A DNA stretch of 64,000 nucleotides, taken from assembly GCA_943737045.1 (NCBI GenBank), contig CALSFV010000224.1:930001-994000 (forward strand). Direction: 5' to 3'. The position numbers and the translations under genes are program-made. The notes under the pieces are model-generated. The model was given only the letters and a program-made list of their open reading frames with translations, did not search any database and was not told the DNA's origin. This document shows, in pieces, positions 47,701 to 61,066 of the stretch. How positions within the stretch are numbered: the first letter of the stretch is position 1; each line of letters starts with the position of its first letter. Origin of the DNA: Parapristionchus giblindavisi (taxonomy: Eukaryota > Nematoda > Chromadorea > Rhabditida > Diplogasteridae).

Positions 47701-50700
47701 ATTCAGTAATTCTGTAAAAGTTGCAATCCAGTAATTTCAACTATATCGTCTCAACTTCTTGTCATAATATGTATTTTGATTGTTCTCTTTTCTAACTTCT
47801 TTTCTCTCTTCTCCAAGATGCGATAAATACATTATTTTTATTATTATAAACTACAATATGGTATCACGGGAGCTAACGCTAAGACTACCTTAACTTAAGG
47901 AACATTGCTAAGTGTGAATGGTAACTAAATCGATAGAATCTTTACGTAGATCAATATAGATCTAACCATCGACCTCTCCTCATGTATTCAGTAATTCTGT
48001 AAAAGTCGCAATCCAGTAATTTCAAATATATCGTCGCAACTTCTTGTCATAATATGTATTTTGATTGTTCTCTTTTCTCACTTCTTTTCTCTCTTCTCCA
48101 AGATGCGATAAATACATTATTTTTATTATTATAAACTACAATTTAGTATCATGGGAGCTAACGCTAAGACTACCTTAACTTAAGGAACATTGCTAAGTGT
48201 GAATGGTAACTAAATCGATAGAATCTTTACGTAGATCAATATAGATCTAACCATCGACCTCTCCTCATGTATTCAGTAATTCTGTAAAAGTCGCAATCCA
48301 GTAATTTCAAATATATCGTCGCAACTTCTTGTCATAATATGTATTTTGATTGTTCTCTTTTCTCACTTCTTTTCTCTCTTCTCCAAGATGCGATAAATAC
48401 ATTATTTTTATTATTATAAACTACAATTTAGTATCATGGGAGCTAACGCTAAGACTACCTTAACTTAAGGAACATTGCTAAGTGTGAATGGTAACTAAAT
48501 CGATAGAATCTTTACGTAGATCAATATAGATCTAACCATCGACCTCTCCTCATGTATTCAGTAATTCTGTAAAAGTTGCAATCCAGTAATTTCAACTATA
48601 TCGTCTCAACTTCTTGTCATAATATGTATTTTGATTGTTCTCTTTTCTAACTTCTTTTCTCTCTTCTCCAAGATGCGATAAATACATTATTTTTATTATT
48701 ATAAACTACAATATGGTATCACGGGAGCTAACGCTAAGACTACCTTAACTTAAGGAACATTGCTAAGTGTGAATGGTAACTAAATCGATAGAATCTTTAC
48801 GTAGATCAATATAGATCTAACCATCGACCTCTCCTCATGTATTCAGTAATTCTGTAAAAGTCGCAATCCAGTAATTTCAAATATATCGTCGCAACTTCTT
48901 GTCATAATATGTATTTTGATTGTTCTCTTTTCTCACTTCTTTTCTCTCTTCTCCAAGATGCGATAAATACATTATTTTTATTATTATAAACTACAATTTA
49001 GTATCACAGGAGCTAACGCTAAGACTACCTTAACTTAAGGAACATTGCTAAGTGTGAATGGTAACTAAATCGATAGAATCTTTACGTAGATCAATATAGA
49101 TCTAACTATTGTAGCATCGACCTCTAATCATGCATTTAGTAATTCTGTAAAAGTTGCAATATAGTAATTTCAAATATATCGTCGCAACTTCTTGTCATAA
49201 TATGTATTTTGATTGTTCTCTTTTCTCACTTCTTTTCTCTCTTCTCCAAGATGCGATAAATACATTATTTTTATTATTATAAACTACAATATAGTATCAC
49301 GGGAGCTAACGCTAAGACTACCTTAACTTAAGGAACACTGCTAAGTGTGAATGGTAACTAAATCGATAGAATCTTTACGTAGATCAATATAGATCTAACC
49401 ATCGACCTCTCCTCATGTATTCAGTAATTCTGTAAAAGTCGCAATCCAGTAATTTCAAATATATCGTCGCAACTTCTTGTCATAATATGTATTTTGATTG
49501 TTCTCTTTTCTCACTTCTTTTCTCTCTTCTCCAAGATGCGATAAATACATTATTTTTATTATTATAAACTACAATTTAGTATCACGGGAGCTAACGCTAA
49601 GACTACCTTAACTTAAGGAACATTGCTAAGTGTGAATGGTAACTAAATCGATAGAATCTTTACGTAGATCAATATAGATCTAACCATCGACCTCTCCTCA
49701 TGTATTCAGTAATTCTGTAAAAGTCGCAATCCAGTAATTTCAAATATATCGTCGCAACTTCTTGTCATAATATGTATTTTGATTGTTCTCTTTTCTCACT
49801 TCTTTTCTCTCTTCTCCAAGATGCGATAAATACATTATTTTTATTATTATAAACTACAATTTAGTATCACGGGAGCTAACGCTAAGACTACCTTAACTTA
49901 AGGAACATTGCTAAGTGTGAATGGTAACTAAATCGATAGAATCTTTACGTAGATCAATATAGATCTAACTATTGTAGCATCGACCTCTAATCATGTATTT
50001 AGTAATTCTGTAAAAGTTGCAATCCAGTAATTTCAAATATATCGTCGCAACTTCTTGTCATAATATGTATTTTGATTGTTCTCTTTTCTAACTTCTTTTC
50101 TCTCTTCTCCAAGATGCGATAAATACATTATTTTTATTATTATAAACTACAATATAGTATCACGGGAGCTAACGCTAAGACTACCTTAACTTAAGGAACA
50201 TTGCTAAGTGTGAATGGTAACTAAATCGATAGAATCTTTACGTAGATCAATATAGATCTAACCATCGACCTCTCCACATGTATTCAGTAATTCTGTAAAA
50301 GTTGCAATCCAGTAATTTCAACTATATCGTCTCAACTTCTTGTCATAATATGTATTTTGATTGTTCTCTTTTCTAACTTCTTTTCTCTCTTCTCCAAGAT
50401 GCGATAAATACATTATTTTTATTATTATAAACTACAATATAGTATCACGGGAGCTAACGCTAAGACTACCTTAACTTAAGGAACATTGCTAAGTGTGAAT
50501 GGTAACTAAATGGATAGAATCTTTACGTAGATCAATATAGATCTAACCATCGACCTCTCCTCATGTATTCAGTAATTCTGTAAAAGTTGCAATCCAGTAA
50601 TTTCAACTATATCGTCTCAACTTCTTGTCATAATATGTATTTTGATTGTTCTCTTTTCTAACTTCTTTTCTCTCTTCTCCAAGATGCGATAAATACATTA

Positions 50701-53700
50701 TTTTTATTATTATAAACTACAATATGGTATCACGGGAGCTAACGCTAAGACTACCTTAACTTAAGGAACATTGCTAAGTGTGAATGGTAACTAAATCGAT
50801 AGAATCTTTACGTAGATCAATATAGATCTAACCATCGACCTCTCCTCATGTATTCAGTAATTCTGTAAAAGTCGCAATCCAGTAATTTCAAATATATCGT
50901 CGCAACTTCTTGTCATAATATGTATTTTGATTGTTCTCTTTTCTCACTTCTTTTCTCTCTTCTCCAAGATGCGATAAATACATTATTTTTATTATTATAA
51001 ACTACAATTTAGTATCATGGGAGCTAACGCTAAGACTACCTTAACTTAAGGAACATTGCTAAGTGTGAATGGTAACTAAATCGATAGAATCTTTACGTAG
51101 ATCAATATAGATCTAACTATTGTAGCATCGACCTCTAATCATGCATTTAGTAATTCTCTAAAAGTTGCAATCCAGTAATTTCAAATATATCGTCGCAACT
51201 TCTTGTCATAAAATGTATTTTGATTGTTCTCTTTTCTCACTTCTTTTCTCTCTTCTCCAAGATGCGATAAATACATTATTTTTATTATTATAAACTACAA
51301 TATAGTATCACGGGAGCTAACGCTAAGACTACCTTAACTTAAGGAACATTGCTAAGTGTGAATGGTAACTAAATCGATAGAATCTTTACGTAGATCAATA
51401 TAGATCTAACCATCGACCTCTCCTCATGCATTTAGTAATTCTGTAAAAGTTGCAATCCAGTAATTTCAAATATATCGTCGCAACTTCTTGTCATAATATG
51501 TATTTTGATTGTTCTCTTTTCTCACTTCTTTTCTCTCTTCTCCAAGATGCGATAAATACATTATTTTTATTATTATAAACTACAATTTAGTATCACGGGA
51601 GCTAACACTAAGACTACCTTAACTTAAGGAACATTGCTAAGTGTGAATGGTAACTAAATCGATAGAATCTTTACGTAGATCAATATAGATCTAACTATTG
51701 TAGCATCGAACTCTAATCATGCATTTAGTAATTCTGTAAAAGTTGCAATATAGTAATTTCAAATATATCGTCGCAACTTCTTGTCATAATATGTATTTTG
51801 ATTGTTCTCTTTTCTCACTTCTTTTCTCTCTTCTCCAAGATGCGATAAATACATTATTTTTATTATTATAAACTACAATATAGTATCACGGGAGCTAACG
51901 CTAAGACTACCTTAACTTAAGGAACATTGCTAAGTGTGAATGGTAACTAAATCGATAGAATCTTTACGTAGATCAATATAGATCTAACCATCGACCTCTC
52001 CTCATGTATTCAGTAATTCTGTAAAAGTCGCAATCCAGTAATTTCAAATATATCGTCGCAACTTCTTGTCATAATATGTATTTTGATTGTTCTCTTTTCT
52101 CACTTCTTTTCTCTCTTCTCCAAGATGCGATAAATACATTATTTTTATTATTATAAACTACAATTTAGTATCATCGGAGCTAACGCTAAGACTACCTTAA
52201 CTTAAGGAACATTGCTAAGTGTGAATGGTAACTAAATCGATAGAATCTTTACGTAGATCAATATAGATCTAACTATTGTAGCATCGACCTCTAATCATGC
52301 ATTTAGTAATTCTGTAAAAGTTGCAATCCAGTAATTTCAAATATATCGTCGCAACTTCTTGTCATATGTATTTTGATTGTTCTCTTTTCTCACTTCTTTT
52401 CTCTCTTCTCCAAGATGCGATAAATACATTATTTTTATTATTATAAACTACAATTTAGTATCACGGGAGCTAACGCTAAGACTACCTTAACTTAAGGAAC
52501 ATTGCTAAGTGTGAATGGTAACTAAATCGATAGAATCTTTACGTAGATCAATATAGATCTAACTATTGTAGCATCGACCTCTAATCATGCATTTAGTAAT
52601 TCTGTAAAAGTTGCAATCCAGTAATTTCAAATATATCGTCGCAACTTCTTGTCATAATATGTATTTTGATTGTTCTCTTTTCTCACTTCTTTTCTCTCTT
52701 CTCCAAGATGCGATAAATACATTATTTTTATTATTATAAACTACAATATAGTATCACGGGAGCTAACGCTAAGACTACCTTAACTTAAGGAACATTGCTA
52801 AGTGTGAATGGTAACTAAATCGATAGAATCTTTACGTAGATCAATATAGATCTAACCATCGACCTCTCCTCATGCATTTAGTAATTCTGTAAAAGTTGCA
52901 ATCCAGTAATTTCAAATATATCGTCGCAACTTCTTGTCATAATATGTATTTTGATTGTTCTCTTTTCTCACTTCTTTTCTCTCTTCTCCAAGATGCGATA
53001 AATACATTATTTTTATTATTATAAACTACAATATAGTATCACGGGAGCTAACGCTAAGACTACCTTAACTTAAGGAACATTGCTAAGTGTGAATGGTAAC
53101 TAAATCGATAGAATCTTTACGTAGATCAATATAGATCTAACCATCGACCTCTCCTCATGTATTCAGTAATTCTGTAAAAGTCGCAATCCAGTAATTTCAA
53201 ATATATCGTCGCAACTTCTTGTCATAATATGTATTTTGATTGTTCTCTTTTCTCACTTCTTTTCTCTCTTCTCCAAGATGCGATAAATACATTATTTTTA
53301 TTATTATAAACTACAATTTAGTATCACGGGAGCTAACGCTAAGACTACCTTAACTTAAGGAACATTGCTAAGTGTGAATGGTAACTAAATCGATAGAATC
53401 TTTACGTAGATCAATATAGATCTAACTATTGTAGCATCGACCTCTAATCATGCATTTAGTAATTCTGTAAAAGTTGCAATATAGTAATTTCAAATATATC
53501 GTCGCAACTTCTTGTCATAATATGTATTTTGATTGTTCTCTTTTCTCACTTCTTTTCTCTCTTCTCCAAGATGCGATAAATACATTATTTTTATTATTAT
53601 AAACTACAATATAGTATCACGGGAGCTAACGCTAAGACTACCTTAACTTAAGGAACATTGCTAAGTGTGAATGGTAACTAAATCGATAGAATCTTTACGT

Positions 53701-54560
53701 AGATCAATATAGATCTAACCATCGACCTCTCCTCATGTATTCAGTAATTCTGTAAAAGTCGCAATCCAGTAATTTCAAATATATCGTCGCAACTTCTTGT
53801 CATAATATGTATTTTGATTGTTCTCTTTTCTCACTTCTTTTCTCTCTTCTCCAAGATGCGATAAATACATTATTTTTATTATTATAAACTACAATTTAGT
53901 ATCATCGGAGCTAACGCTAAGACTACCTTAACTTAAGGAACATTGCTAAGTGTGAATGGTAACTAAATCGATAGAATCTTTACGTAGATCAATATAGATC
54001 TAACTATTGTAGCATCGACCTCTAATCATGCATTTAGTAATTCTGTAAAAGTTGCAATCCAGTAATTTCAAATATATCGTCGCAACTTCTTGTCATATGT
54101 ATTTTGATTGTTCTCTTTTCTCACTTCTTTTCTCTCTTCTCCAAGATGCGATAAATACATTATTTTTATTATTATAAACTACAATTTAGTATCACGGGAG
54201 CTAACGCTAAGACTACCTTAACTTAAGGAACATTGCTAAGTGTGAATGGTAACTAAATCGATAGAATCTTTACGTAGATCAATATAGATCTAACTATTGT
54301 AGCATCGACCTCTAATCATGCATTTAGTAATTCTGTAAAAGTTGCAATCCAGTAATTTCAAATATATCGTCGCAACTTCTTGTCATAATATGTATTTTGA
54401 TTGTTCTCTTTTCTCTCTTCTCCAAGATGCGATAAATATATTACTATTATTATAAACTACAATATAGTATCACGGGAACTACCGCTAAGACTATCTCAAC
54501 TAAAGAAACTTTGCTAAGTATGAATGGTAACTGAATCAATATATTCTTTATGTAGATCAA
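44758..54560. repeat. Tandem array, about 34 units of 285-293 bp
   Basis: Each unit contains GGGAGCTAACGCTAAGACTA, CCTTAACTTAAGG (a small palindrome), ATCGATAGAATCTTTACG and GATGCGATAAATACATTA. Two main variants differ after AGATCTAAC: a long form with TATTGTAGCATCGACCTCTA (about 293 bp) and a short form with CATCGACCTCTCC (about 285 bp). Units are highly alike, so the array is homogenised or young. No open frame runs through it. Its GATGCGATAAATACATTATT end resembles a retroposon 3' end. Confidence 0.97.
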
Positions 54561-54870
54561 TAGTGTCAAGGAAGCTAACGCTAATGCACCGTTACATTTG
54601 CCTTACGTGCCTACGCCGTAACCCCCTCCGCCGCGTGTCCGACGCGGCGGAGAGGGGTTACGGCGTAAGATAGAATGAATAAGTAGATCAATATAGTGTC
54701 ACGGGAATTAACGCTAAGATTACCTTCGATAGGAACTTTGCTACGTGTGAATGGTAACTGAATCGATAGAATAAATAAGTAGACCAATATAGTAACAGGG
54801 GTTTATATTTTCATTATTAGTAGTTTCTCCGTTCATGATTTAAGTTTCAAGTCAATTGGATCATTTTGAG
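54480..54870. repeat. Decayed array edge and GC hairpin
   Basis: Diverged pieces of the unit (GGAAGCTAACGCTAATGC; CACGGGAATTAACGCTAAG) appear here without the retroposon-like part, at about 100-bp spacing. Between them at about 54602-54668 a hairpin pairs TTACG/GCCGTAACC with GGTTACGGCGTAA around CGCCGCG. Confidence 0.65.
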
Positions 54871-54872
54871 CT

Positions 54873-55322
54873 TACAAGGGAATGCTAAGAACTCACCATG
54901 GAGTTATGATTAATGACATATATCACTGGAATCGGAATGAAATTCTGACAGGATCTCCGTTGAGTCTACTTGCCACGAGCTTCTGGTATTCGAGAAAATC
55001 GATAACGAAAACCCGAATATTGAAGTCATGAATACGACTATCTTGATATGGATAGCCATATCAACCCGGTTTTCAGTTCCAATCCACTGCAGTAGAAGTG
55101 TCGGTGACATTGAAGATGAAAACCGAGTTGATATGGCTGTCCATATCAAGAAAGTCGTGTTTATGCCTTCAATATTCGGGTTTTCGTTATCGATTTTCTC
55201 AAATACCAGAAGCTCGTGGCAAGTAGACTCGACGGATATCCAGTCAGAATTTGATACTGATCCCAGTGAACTATGTCACTAATCATATCTCCATGGTGAG
55301 TTCATAGCATTTCCTTGTTAAA
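54873..55322. mobile_element. Foldback element, about 450 bp
   Basis: Left TGCTAAGAACTCACCATGGA pairs with right CCATGGTGAGTTCATAGCA. The inner arms carry CTTGATATGGATAGCCATAT and its complement. The two open frames on opposite strands (about 55028-55282 and 55149-54910) are mirror images and not genes. Confidence 0.8.
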
Positions 55323-55336
55323 TATGAAGTAAAAAG

Positions 55337-55985
55337 TGGAACGTTACCCTGCGAGGGCGCGGCATGAGCGTAACCTACATATCGAAAGCTGTTGACGTTC
55401 TACGACAGGTGTACCGGACGTTGGCGAGGTACAGGGAGACTGGACCGTCCCCGGAGAGGAATAAAGCCCAAGGTGGCCAAAGGTCGTCGTGGCTGTGAAA
55501 AACAGAATCGGCCGCACCGCTCGACAAAGAAGCTGGCTCTGGACTTCAATATGGGCCCCGGATCCATGGGGAAACTGGCGACGGAGAAACTGAATATGAC
55601 CCAGTAACGTGTGAGAAAAGCGGCCATCCTCATTGGGAAGAACCTCAAGAAGTGTCGCGTCGTCCTCACTCGCACGCACCCCCTGGCCGCACCTCGCAAT
55701 CATGATCTCCGAAGAGAAGATGTTCACCGTGCAAGCCAACTACAACCCCCATAGTCACCAAGTACTTACTGCGGACCCCAAGGTAGCTAACTGCAATGGT
55801 CAGATTGCCCATGCCACCTCCCAAACCTTGTAAACTAATGGTTTTGATAGCGATGTGCGCCTCCGTAAGATACACCTGGTTTTTGTGACTCCGGGCGCCA
55901 CAATCAAAAACGAGTGCTACTTAGAGAAGATAGTCAAGGACGCCCAGCTCCCCTGCGGCCGTTCCCACTTAGGAAATTCATCGTA
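55337..55985 (+). pseudogene. Decayed mariner-type transposase fragment
   Basis: Pieces in several frames: VYRTLARYRETGTV (helix-turn-helix end), EEKMFTVQANYNP (start of the DDE catalytic core, matching the DEKxFT signature) and VFVTPGATIKNECYLEKIV. Stops and frameshifts separate them and no terminal repeats were found. GC content is well above the surroundings. Confidence 0.65.
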
Positions 55986-56306
55986 GACCTTATCGTATCG
56001 TATCATATCTTATCTTATCGTAGCATCATCATCATCGTATCGTAGCACGATGGAGCACCAGTTTATATGGCAAATTTCGTCAAGGTGTGGTGAAAGGAGC
56101 AGTTTCTCGACTTCATTCGAGGAGCTTAGTGGCTGCCTCCTAGCCCGATCTCAGTCCCCTGGTCTGTTCAGTCTGGGGCGCCTTGAAGGGATGATCCTGT
56201 GCTATTCCCCATAGAATCATTAAGTATAAGTATCTATAGATCAATATAGCATCACGGGAACTAACGCGAAGACAACCTTAACTAAAGAAACTTTGCTAAG
56301 TATGTA
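55985..56306. repeat. TATCG-rich simple repeat and flank
   Basis: TATCGTATCGTATCATATC and CATCATCATCATCG tracts occupy 55987-56050. About 180 bp of GC-richer sequence follows, then another 100-bp-type unit (CACGGGAACTAACGCGAAG, 56252). No gene seen. Confidence 0.6.
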
Positions 56307-57610
56307 CAGGGTGCGTGAAAATTACTTGGACTCGGTTGCATCCGGTCCACTCACAGCTAATCGATATTTCCCAACACCAGTCGCACTATCATGATGGCTG
56401 ATCTTTCGTATAAAACCCTTCGAGGTTTCAAACCGATTAGTCTAGTTAGTCAGCATTGATGAATGCAAACCCAAAGAGAGCTGCGATCCTGAATCTCTAT
56501 CGCGAAGGAATCCAGCCCTCCGACATCATCGTTCGACTCAACGCTCCTAAGAGAATCGTCTACCACGCCATCCGACAGTACCACTAACTCGGCACAGAAG
56601 ATGACCGTCGTGTGCGAGGAATACCGGTGTCCGTAACTTCACCCCAGAACTGAGAGAGAATTCTCCAGAAGATCTACTGTAACCCTAAGCGGTGCATGGG
56701 TGGAATCGCTTGAAAGCTCGGTATCTCTGATTTCTTTATTCGTAACATCGTCAAATGTTGCCTGATGTAGCACGTATACATGTATTATAAACTGCTTGGT
56801 TTGACCGATCCTCAGATCAATCTACGCATAATGCGATGCCCTTTCCTTCTTGACCGGTGTCGCATTTACGAACATTTCGCCGCTTCCTTTGTTGGTAAAA
56901 AGTTCTTCAACCTCGATTGTCTATTTTCTCCAATTCAATTCAATTCAATCAATTCTCTGAACAGCACAATCATCACTCACGATGCCAAGGAATCTACCAA
57001 ACTGGGTGGCATCACCAGTCAACCTCGCATCCTGCCTATGGGAAGGTGTTTACGGGTTTCATCTCCAATGGTCGGATCCCTCTCGTCTTTGTGAGCCCAG
57101 ACGGTAAGGTGAACCAGAACTACTAAATCAATTACATTCTGAAAGCCACACTCTTCCCCTGGATCAAGTCTCACCTAGGTCGGAGCTTTTGGACTCAGCA
57201 GCAGGGCGGAGGAAACAGCCAAAGCCAAGACCAAGGGGTTTGGTGAGAATATTCCCGACAACATCACTCCCAAGGAATGACCCCATCTCACCTGACTTGA
57301 ATCCCTTGAACCTCAGTGCCAGGGGTTCTGGAGAGCAAGATCTCTACTACCAAGTATTGGACTCTGGCAAGTCAGAAGTCGGCTCCCCTCCGAGCATGGA
57401 ACAAACTCAACGACAACTACCTCCGTAAAATGTCTTCGAGAAGTTCCTACGGGCTTGTATTAACGCGAAAAGGGGGCATATCAAAATCCATTGACATACT
57501 TTTGTTACTAATGAATTGAATAAATAATGGTATGAAACTGGTTGCTCAACTCGCGTTCTAAGGGGAGATACAGATAACAGTTGGAGTCCAAGTAATTATC
57601 ACGCACCCTG
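56307..57610 (+). mobile_element. Mariner/Tc1-type element, 1304 bp, inactive
   Basis: Terminal inverted repeats CAGGGTGCGTGAAAATTACT and AGTAATTATCACGCACCCTG lie between TA dinucleotides (56305-56306, 57611-57612). The interior encodes a broken transposase: MNANPKRAAILNLYREGIQP with a helix-turn-helix start at 56459, then NGRIPLVFVSPDGKVNQNY, then PDLNPLNL (third catalytic Asp region) and WNKLNDNYLRK near the end. Several stops and shifts, so not autonomous. It is inserted in a 100-bp-type unit. Confidence 0.85.
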
Positions 57611-57705
57611 TATGATAGAACTAACGCTAAGATTTCGAAAGTCACACACGCTGACGGGTACGTAGATAAGATGAACTATCAGAATCATGAATTGTAAAAC
57701 GTTAA

Positions 57706-59398
57706 GACACCGGCTCAGTAAGATTCGAGGGTTGTGCCAGTGACCCCGGACATCGACCTCACCGATTTGGCCCAAAATTTTTTTATGGATACCCCATGGG
57801 TCCCCATCACAAAATGGGTATTCATTTGGGCGGGTTCCTTGAAACACAGATGTGACGGGTTTTCGAATTTTGAAAACTCGATTTTCACCAAAAAAAAATG
57901 GAGCGACCTAGGACCAATGTTAGTGTCGATTAATTATAAGTATAAATAGACAACAAAAACTGGCTATACGACGGTCCGGAGATCCGATCGCAAACTGATT
58001 TTTTTGCCTTCTCAAAACATTCAAAAATTAATTAAAATTTCAAAACGAAAAAGTGCAGTCCAGTTTTTGACTCATATTATAGAGCAAACAATTCCGCGTC
58101 GAATCCCCCCTCATGTTTGTACTCATATTGAAGAGCTCGTCAAGTAGAACAACTTTCATGTTGAACGTTTTGCCTGAAACTCATGTACAAGAGAGTTTCA
58201 CACGTTTTCATGCTAATTTTGAGTAAAACGAAAATAAAATATTTTTAAAACGAAAAAGTGCAGTCCAATTTTTACCTCATCTTATAGAGCAAAAAATTCC
58301 GCGTCGAATAAAGGGAAAAAATGAAAAATCGAAGGACCCGTCTTTTGAGATAAATGAACCTGAAGTTGACCAGAAAATATTTTTGTTTTCAAACCCCCTC
58401 GTGTTTGTACTCAAATTTAAGAGCTCGTCGAGTATAACAACTTTCATGTTGAGCATTTTGTTTGAAACGCATGCACAAGAGAAATACATGAGTTTAATTA
58501 ATTCACACCGTTTTTCAAACAAGTTTGAGTAAAACAATAAACAATAACAATAGTAAATATTTTTTGTGCACAAAATGCTTCCGCCAATATTGTAGAACTC
58601 AAAAATCCATACTTAGTTTGTTGTTTCACGAAAAAAATTTTAGTATACTGAAAAATAAGGACTCGAAAATGGTCTTGGAAAAAAAGTTGTCGGATCCTTG
58701 CCATGTATATGCTCATTTTAAAGTACTCGTCGAGTACGTCATTTCTCATGTTGGTCGTATTCTATGAAAGTCGTTTGTTCTCAAGATACAAGCGATCGAA
58801 ATGATTTGGATCCAATAAATTTTAATTCATGTATTTCTCTTGTAAATGAGTTTCAGACAAAACGTTCAACATAAAAGTTGTTCTACTCGACGAGCTCTTC
58901 AATATGAGTACAGACATGAGGGGTTTGAAAGCAATAATATTTTCGGGTCACCTTCAGGTCCATTTAACTCAAAAGACGGGTCCTTCGATTTTTGATTTTT
59001 TTCACTTATTCGACGCGGAATTTTTTGCTCTATAAGATGAAGCAAAAATTGGACTGCACTTTTTTTGTTTTAAAATTTTAATTAATTTTTGAATGTTTTG
59101 AGAAGGTTAAAAAATCAGTTTGCGATCGGATCTCCGAACCGCCGTATAGCCAGTTTTTGTTGTCTATTTATACTTATAATTAATCGACACTAACATTGGT
59201 CCTAGGTCGCTCTATTTTTTTTCGGTGAAAATCGAGTTTTCAAAATTCGAAAACCCGTCACATCTGTGTTTCAAGGAACCAGCTCAAATGAATACCCATT
59301 TTGTGATGGGGGCCCATGGGGGTATCCATAAAAAATTTTTGGACCAAATCGGTGAGGTCGATGTCCGGCACTTCCTGGAATCTCACTGAGCCGATGTC
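57706..59398. mobile_element. TTAA foldback element, 1693 bp, with empty site
   Basis: Begins GACACCGGCTCAGTAAGATT and ends AATCTCACTGAGCCGATGTC, flanked by TTAA. The related segment at 60425-60440 shows the empty site (AACTTTAAATGAAACGCG). Same family as 17901-18902. The arms include GACATCGACCTCACCGATTT and its complement. No transposase frame seen. Confidence 0.85.
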
Positions 59399-60047
59399 TT
59401 AAATGAAACGCGACAGCACAATTCATAATTGGACGAAATTTTTAGGAAAAGATTTCGAAAGTGGCACACGCTGACGCATACGCAACTCACACACGCAACG
59501 CGTGGTGCAGTGAGTGGTTGGTTAGGCCAAATTAATGAACTCGCTTTCGTTTTTAGCTAATTTGGAAGCCATAACGATGTACGCGTGGTCGGAGGTTGTT
59601 CGCATCGTGTTCTCCGTATGCCATTTGGTAAACGTATGCAGAAAAAACACAAGCATAAAGCTATAATCTCGGAAAAAAGGACATTTGACCGTTTGTAACT
59701 TCAATCGATATTTAAATGAGTTGTAGGCATTTTTTTTCAAAAAGTTGTCCGATAGTTTACCTAATTCGCCTATGCTGAAGCTAATGCCGAAAACCGCATG
59801 GCTCTATCTTCAGCGGTAGCTGAGGATTGAGCTGCCCCAAAAAAGGCTTATTAACTTCTATATATATGGGAAGTTGTTAAGATTAACGCTAAGAATACCT
59901 TAACTAAATGAATAGTAACTGTATCGATAGAATGTATAAGTAGATCAATATAGTGTCACGAGAACTAACGCTAACACTACCTTAACTAAACGAACTTTGC
60001 TAAGTGTGAGTGGTAACTGAATCGATAGAATCTTTAAGTAGATAAAT

Positions 60048-60307
60048 ATACTCAGGTGTTTGAATCCTTGCATGATCCAAGTAAAATTCGTGCAATTAAT
60101 GGCATGATCATGCATGGAATATACTCGAATCATGCATGGATTCTGTCATTCCATGCATGATCACGGAAAATTCGTGCATGAACACGGAAGATCCATGCAT
60201 GATCACGAACCACGGATATTCCATGCATGATCATGCATGGAATGTCGAATCATGCATGATTATACTTCTATTCGTGATCATGCAAGGATTTAAACACCAG
60301 AGTAGTA
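60048..60307. mobile_element. MITE of about 255 bp built on CATGCATGATC repeats
   Basis: Ends ACTCAGGTGTTTGAATCCTT and AAGGATTTAAACACCAGAGT are inverted repeats. The interior repeats CATGCATGATCA and TTCCATGCATGATCA in both directions. Non-coding. Confidence 0.8.
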
Positions 60308-61029
60308 TCACGTATCAATAGTAGTATCAGAGTAGTATCACGGGAACTAAAGCTAAGATTTCGAAAGTCACGCACGCTGACGCATACATAGATAAGATGA
60401 ACTATCAGAATCAATGAATCGTAAAACTTTAAATGAAACGCGAAAGCACAATTCATACAGCTACGAAATGTTTAGTGAAAGATTTCGAAAGCGACGCTGA
60501 GCCATACGCAACGCGTGGTGCAGTGAGTGGTTCGTTAGGTCAAATGAATGAACACGCTTTCGTTTTTGCCTAATTTGCACGCCTTAACGATGTAAGCGTG
60601 GTCGGAGGTTGTTCGCATCGTGTTCTCCGTATGCGATTTGGTAAACCTACACAGAAAAACACAAGCATAAAGCTATAATCTCGGAAATAAGGGCATTTGA
60701 CCGTTTAACACTTCAATCGATATTTAAATGAGTTTTAGGCATTTTTTCAAAAAGTTGTCCGAAAGTTTACCTAATTCGCCTATGCTGCATCTAATGTCGC
60801 AAACCGCATGGCTCTAACTTCAAAGGGACGGGAGAAAACGTGACGTGAAAAAAAACACTATTTAACTTCTATACATATGGGATATGGGATAATACTATAT
60901 TATAGTAATGGCCCCCATCCAGGGATAGCCTGAAGGTATAGTGATGATATGAATACTATGAATGAAGAAAAGAAATAAGAATTTAGCACTAAACCCCACG
61001 ATTGAATTGGCTTTCTTTCGAATGAAGCG

Positions 61030-61066
61030 AGCACACGCGACGCGTGTGCGACGCGTCGCGTGTAAA
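61030..61066. other. Perfect short palindrome of CpG-rich sequence
   Basis: ACACGCGACGCGTGTG followed by CGACGCGTCGCGTGT form overlapping inverted repeats inside the third Helitron-like 5' segment. Function unknown. Confidence 0.7.

Noticed and set aside
44758..54560. Regular repeats as a possible CRISPR array
   Set aside because: Units are 285-293 bp, contiguous with no unique spacers, and the DNA is eukaryotic; it is a satellite array.
54910..55282. Open frames of 79 and 84 codons on opposite strands
   Set aside because: Same predicted peptide from both arms of a palindrome; no gene.
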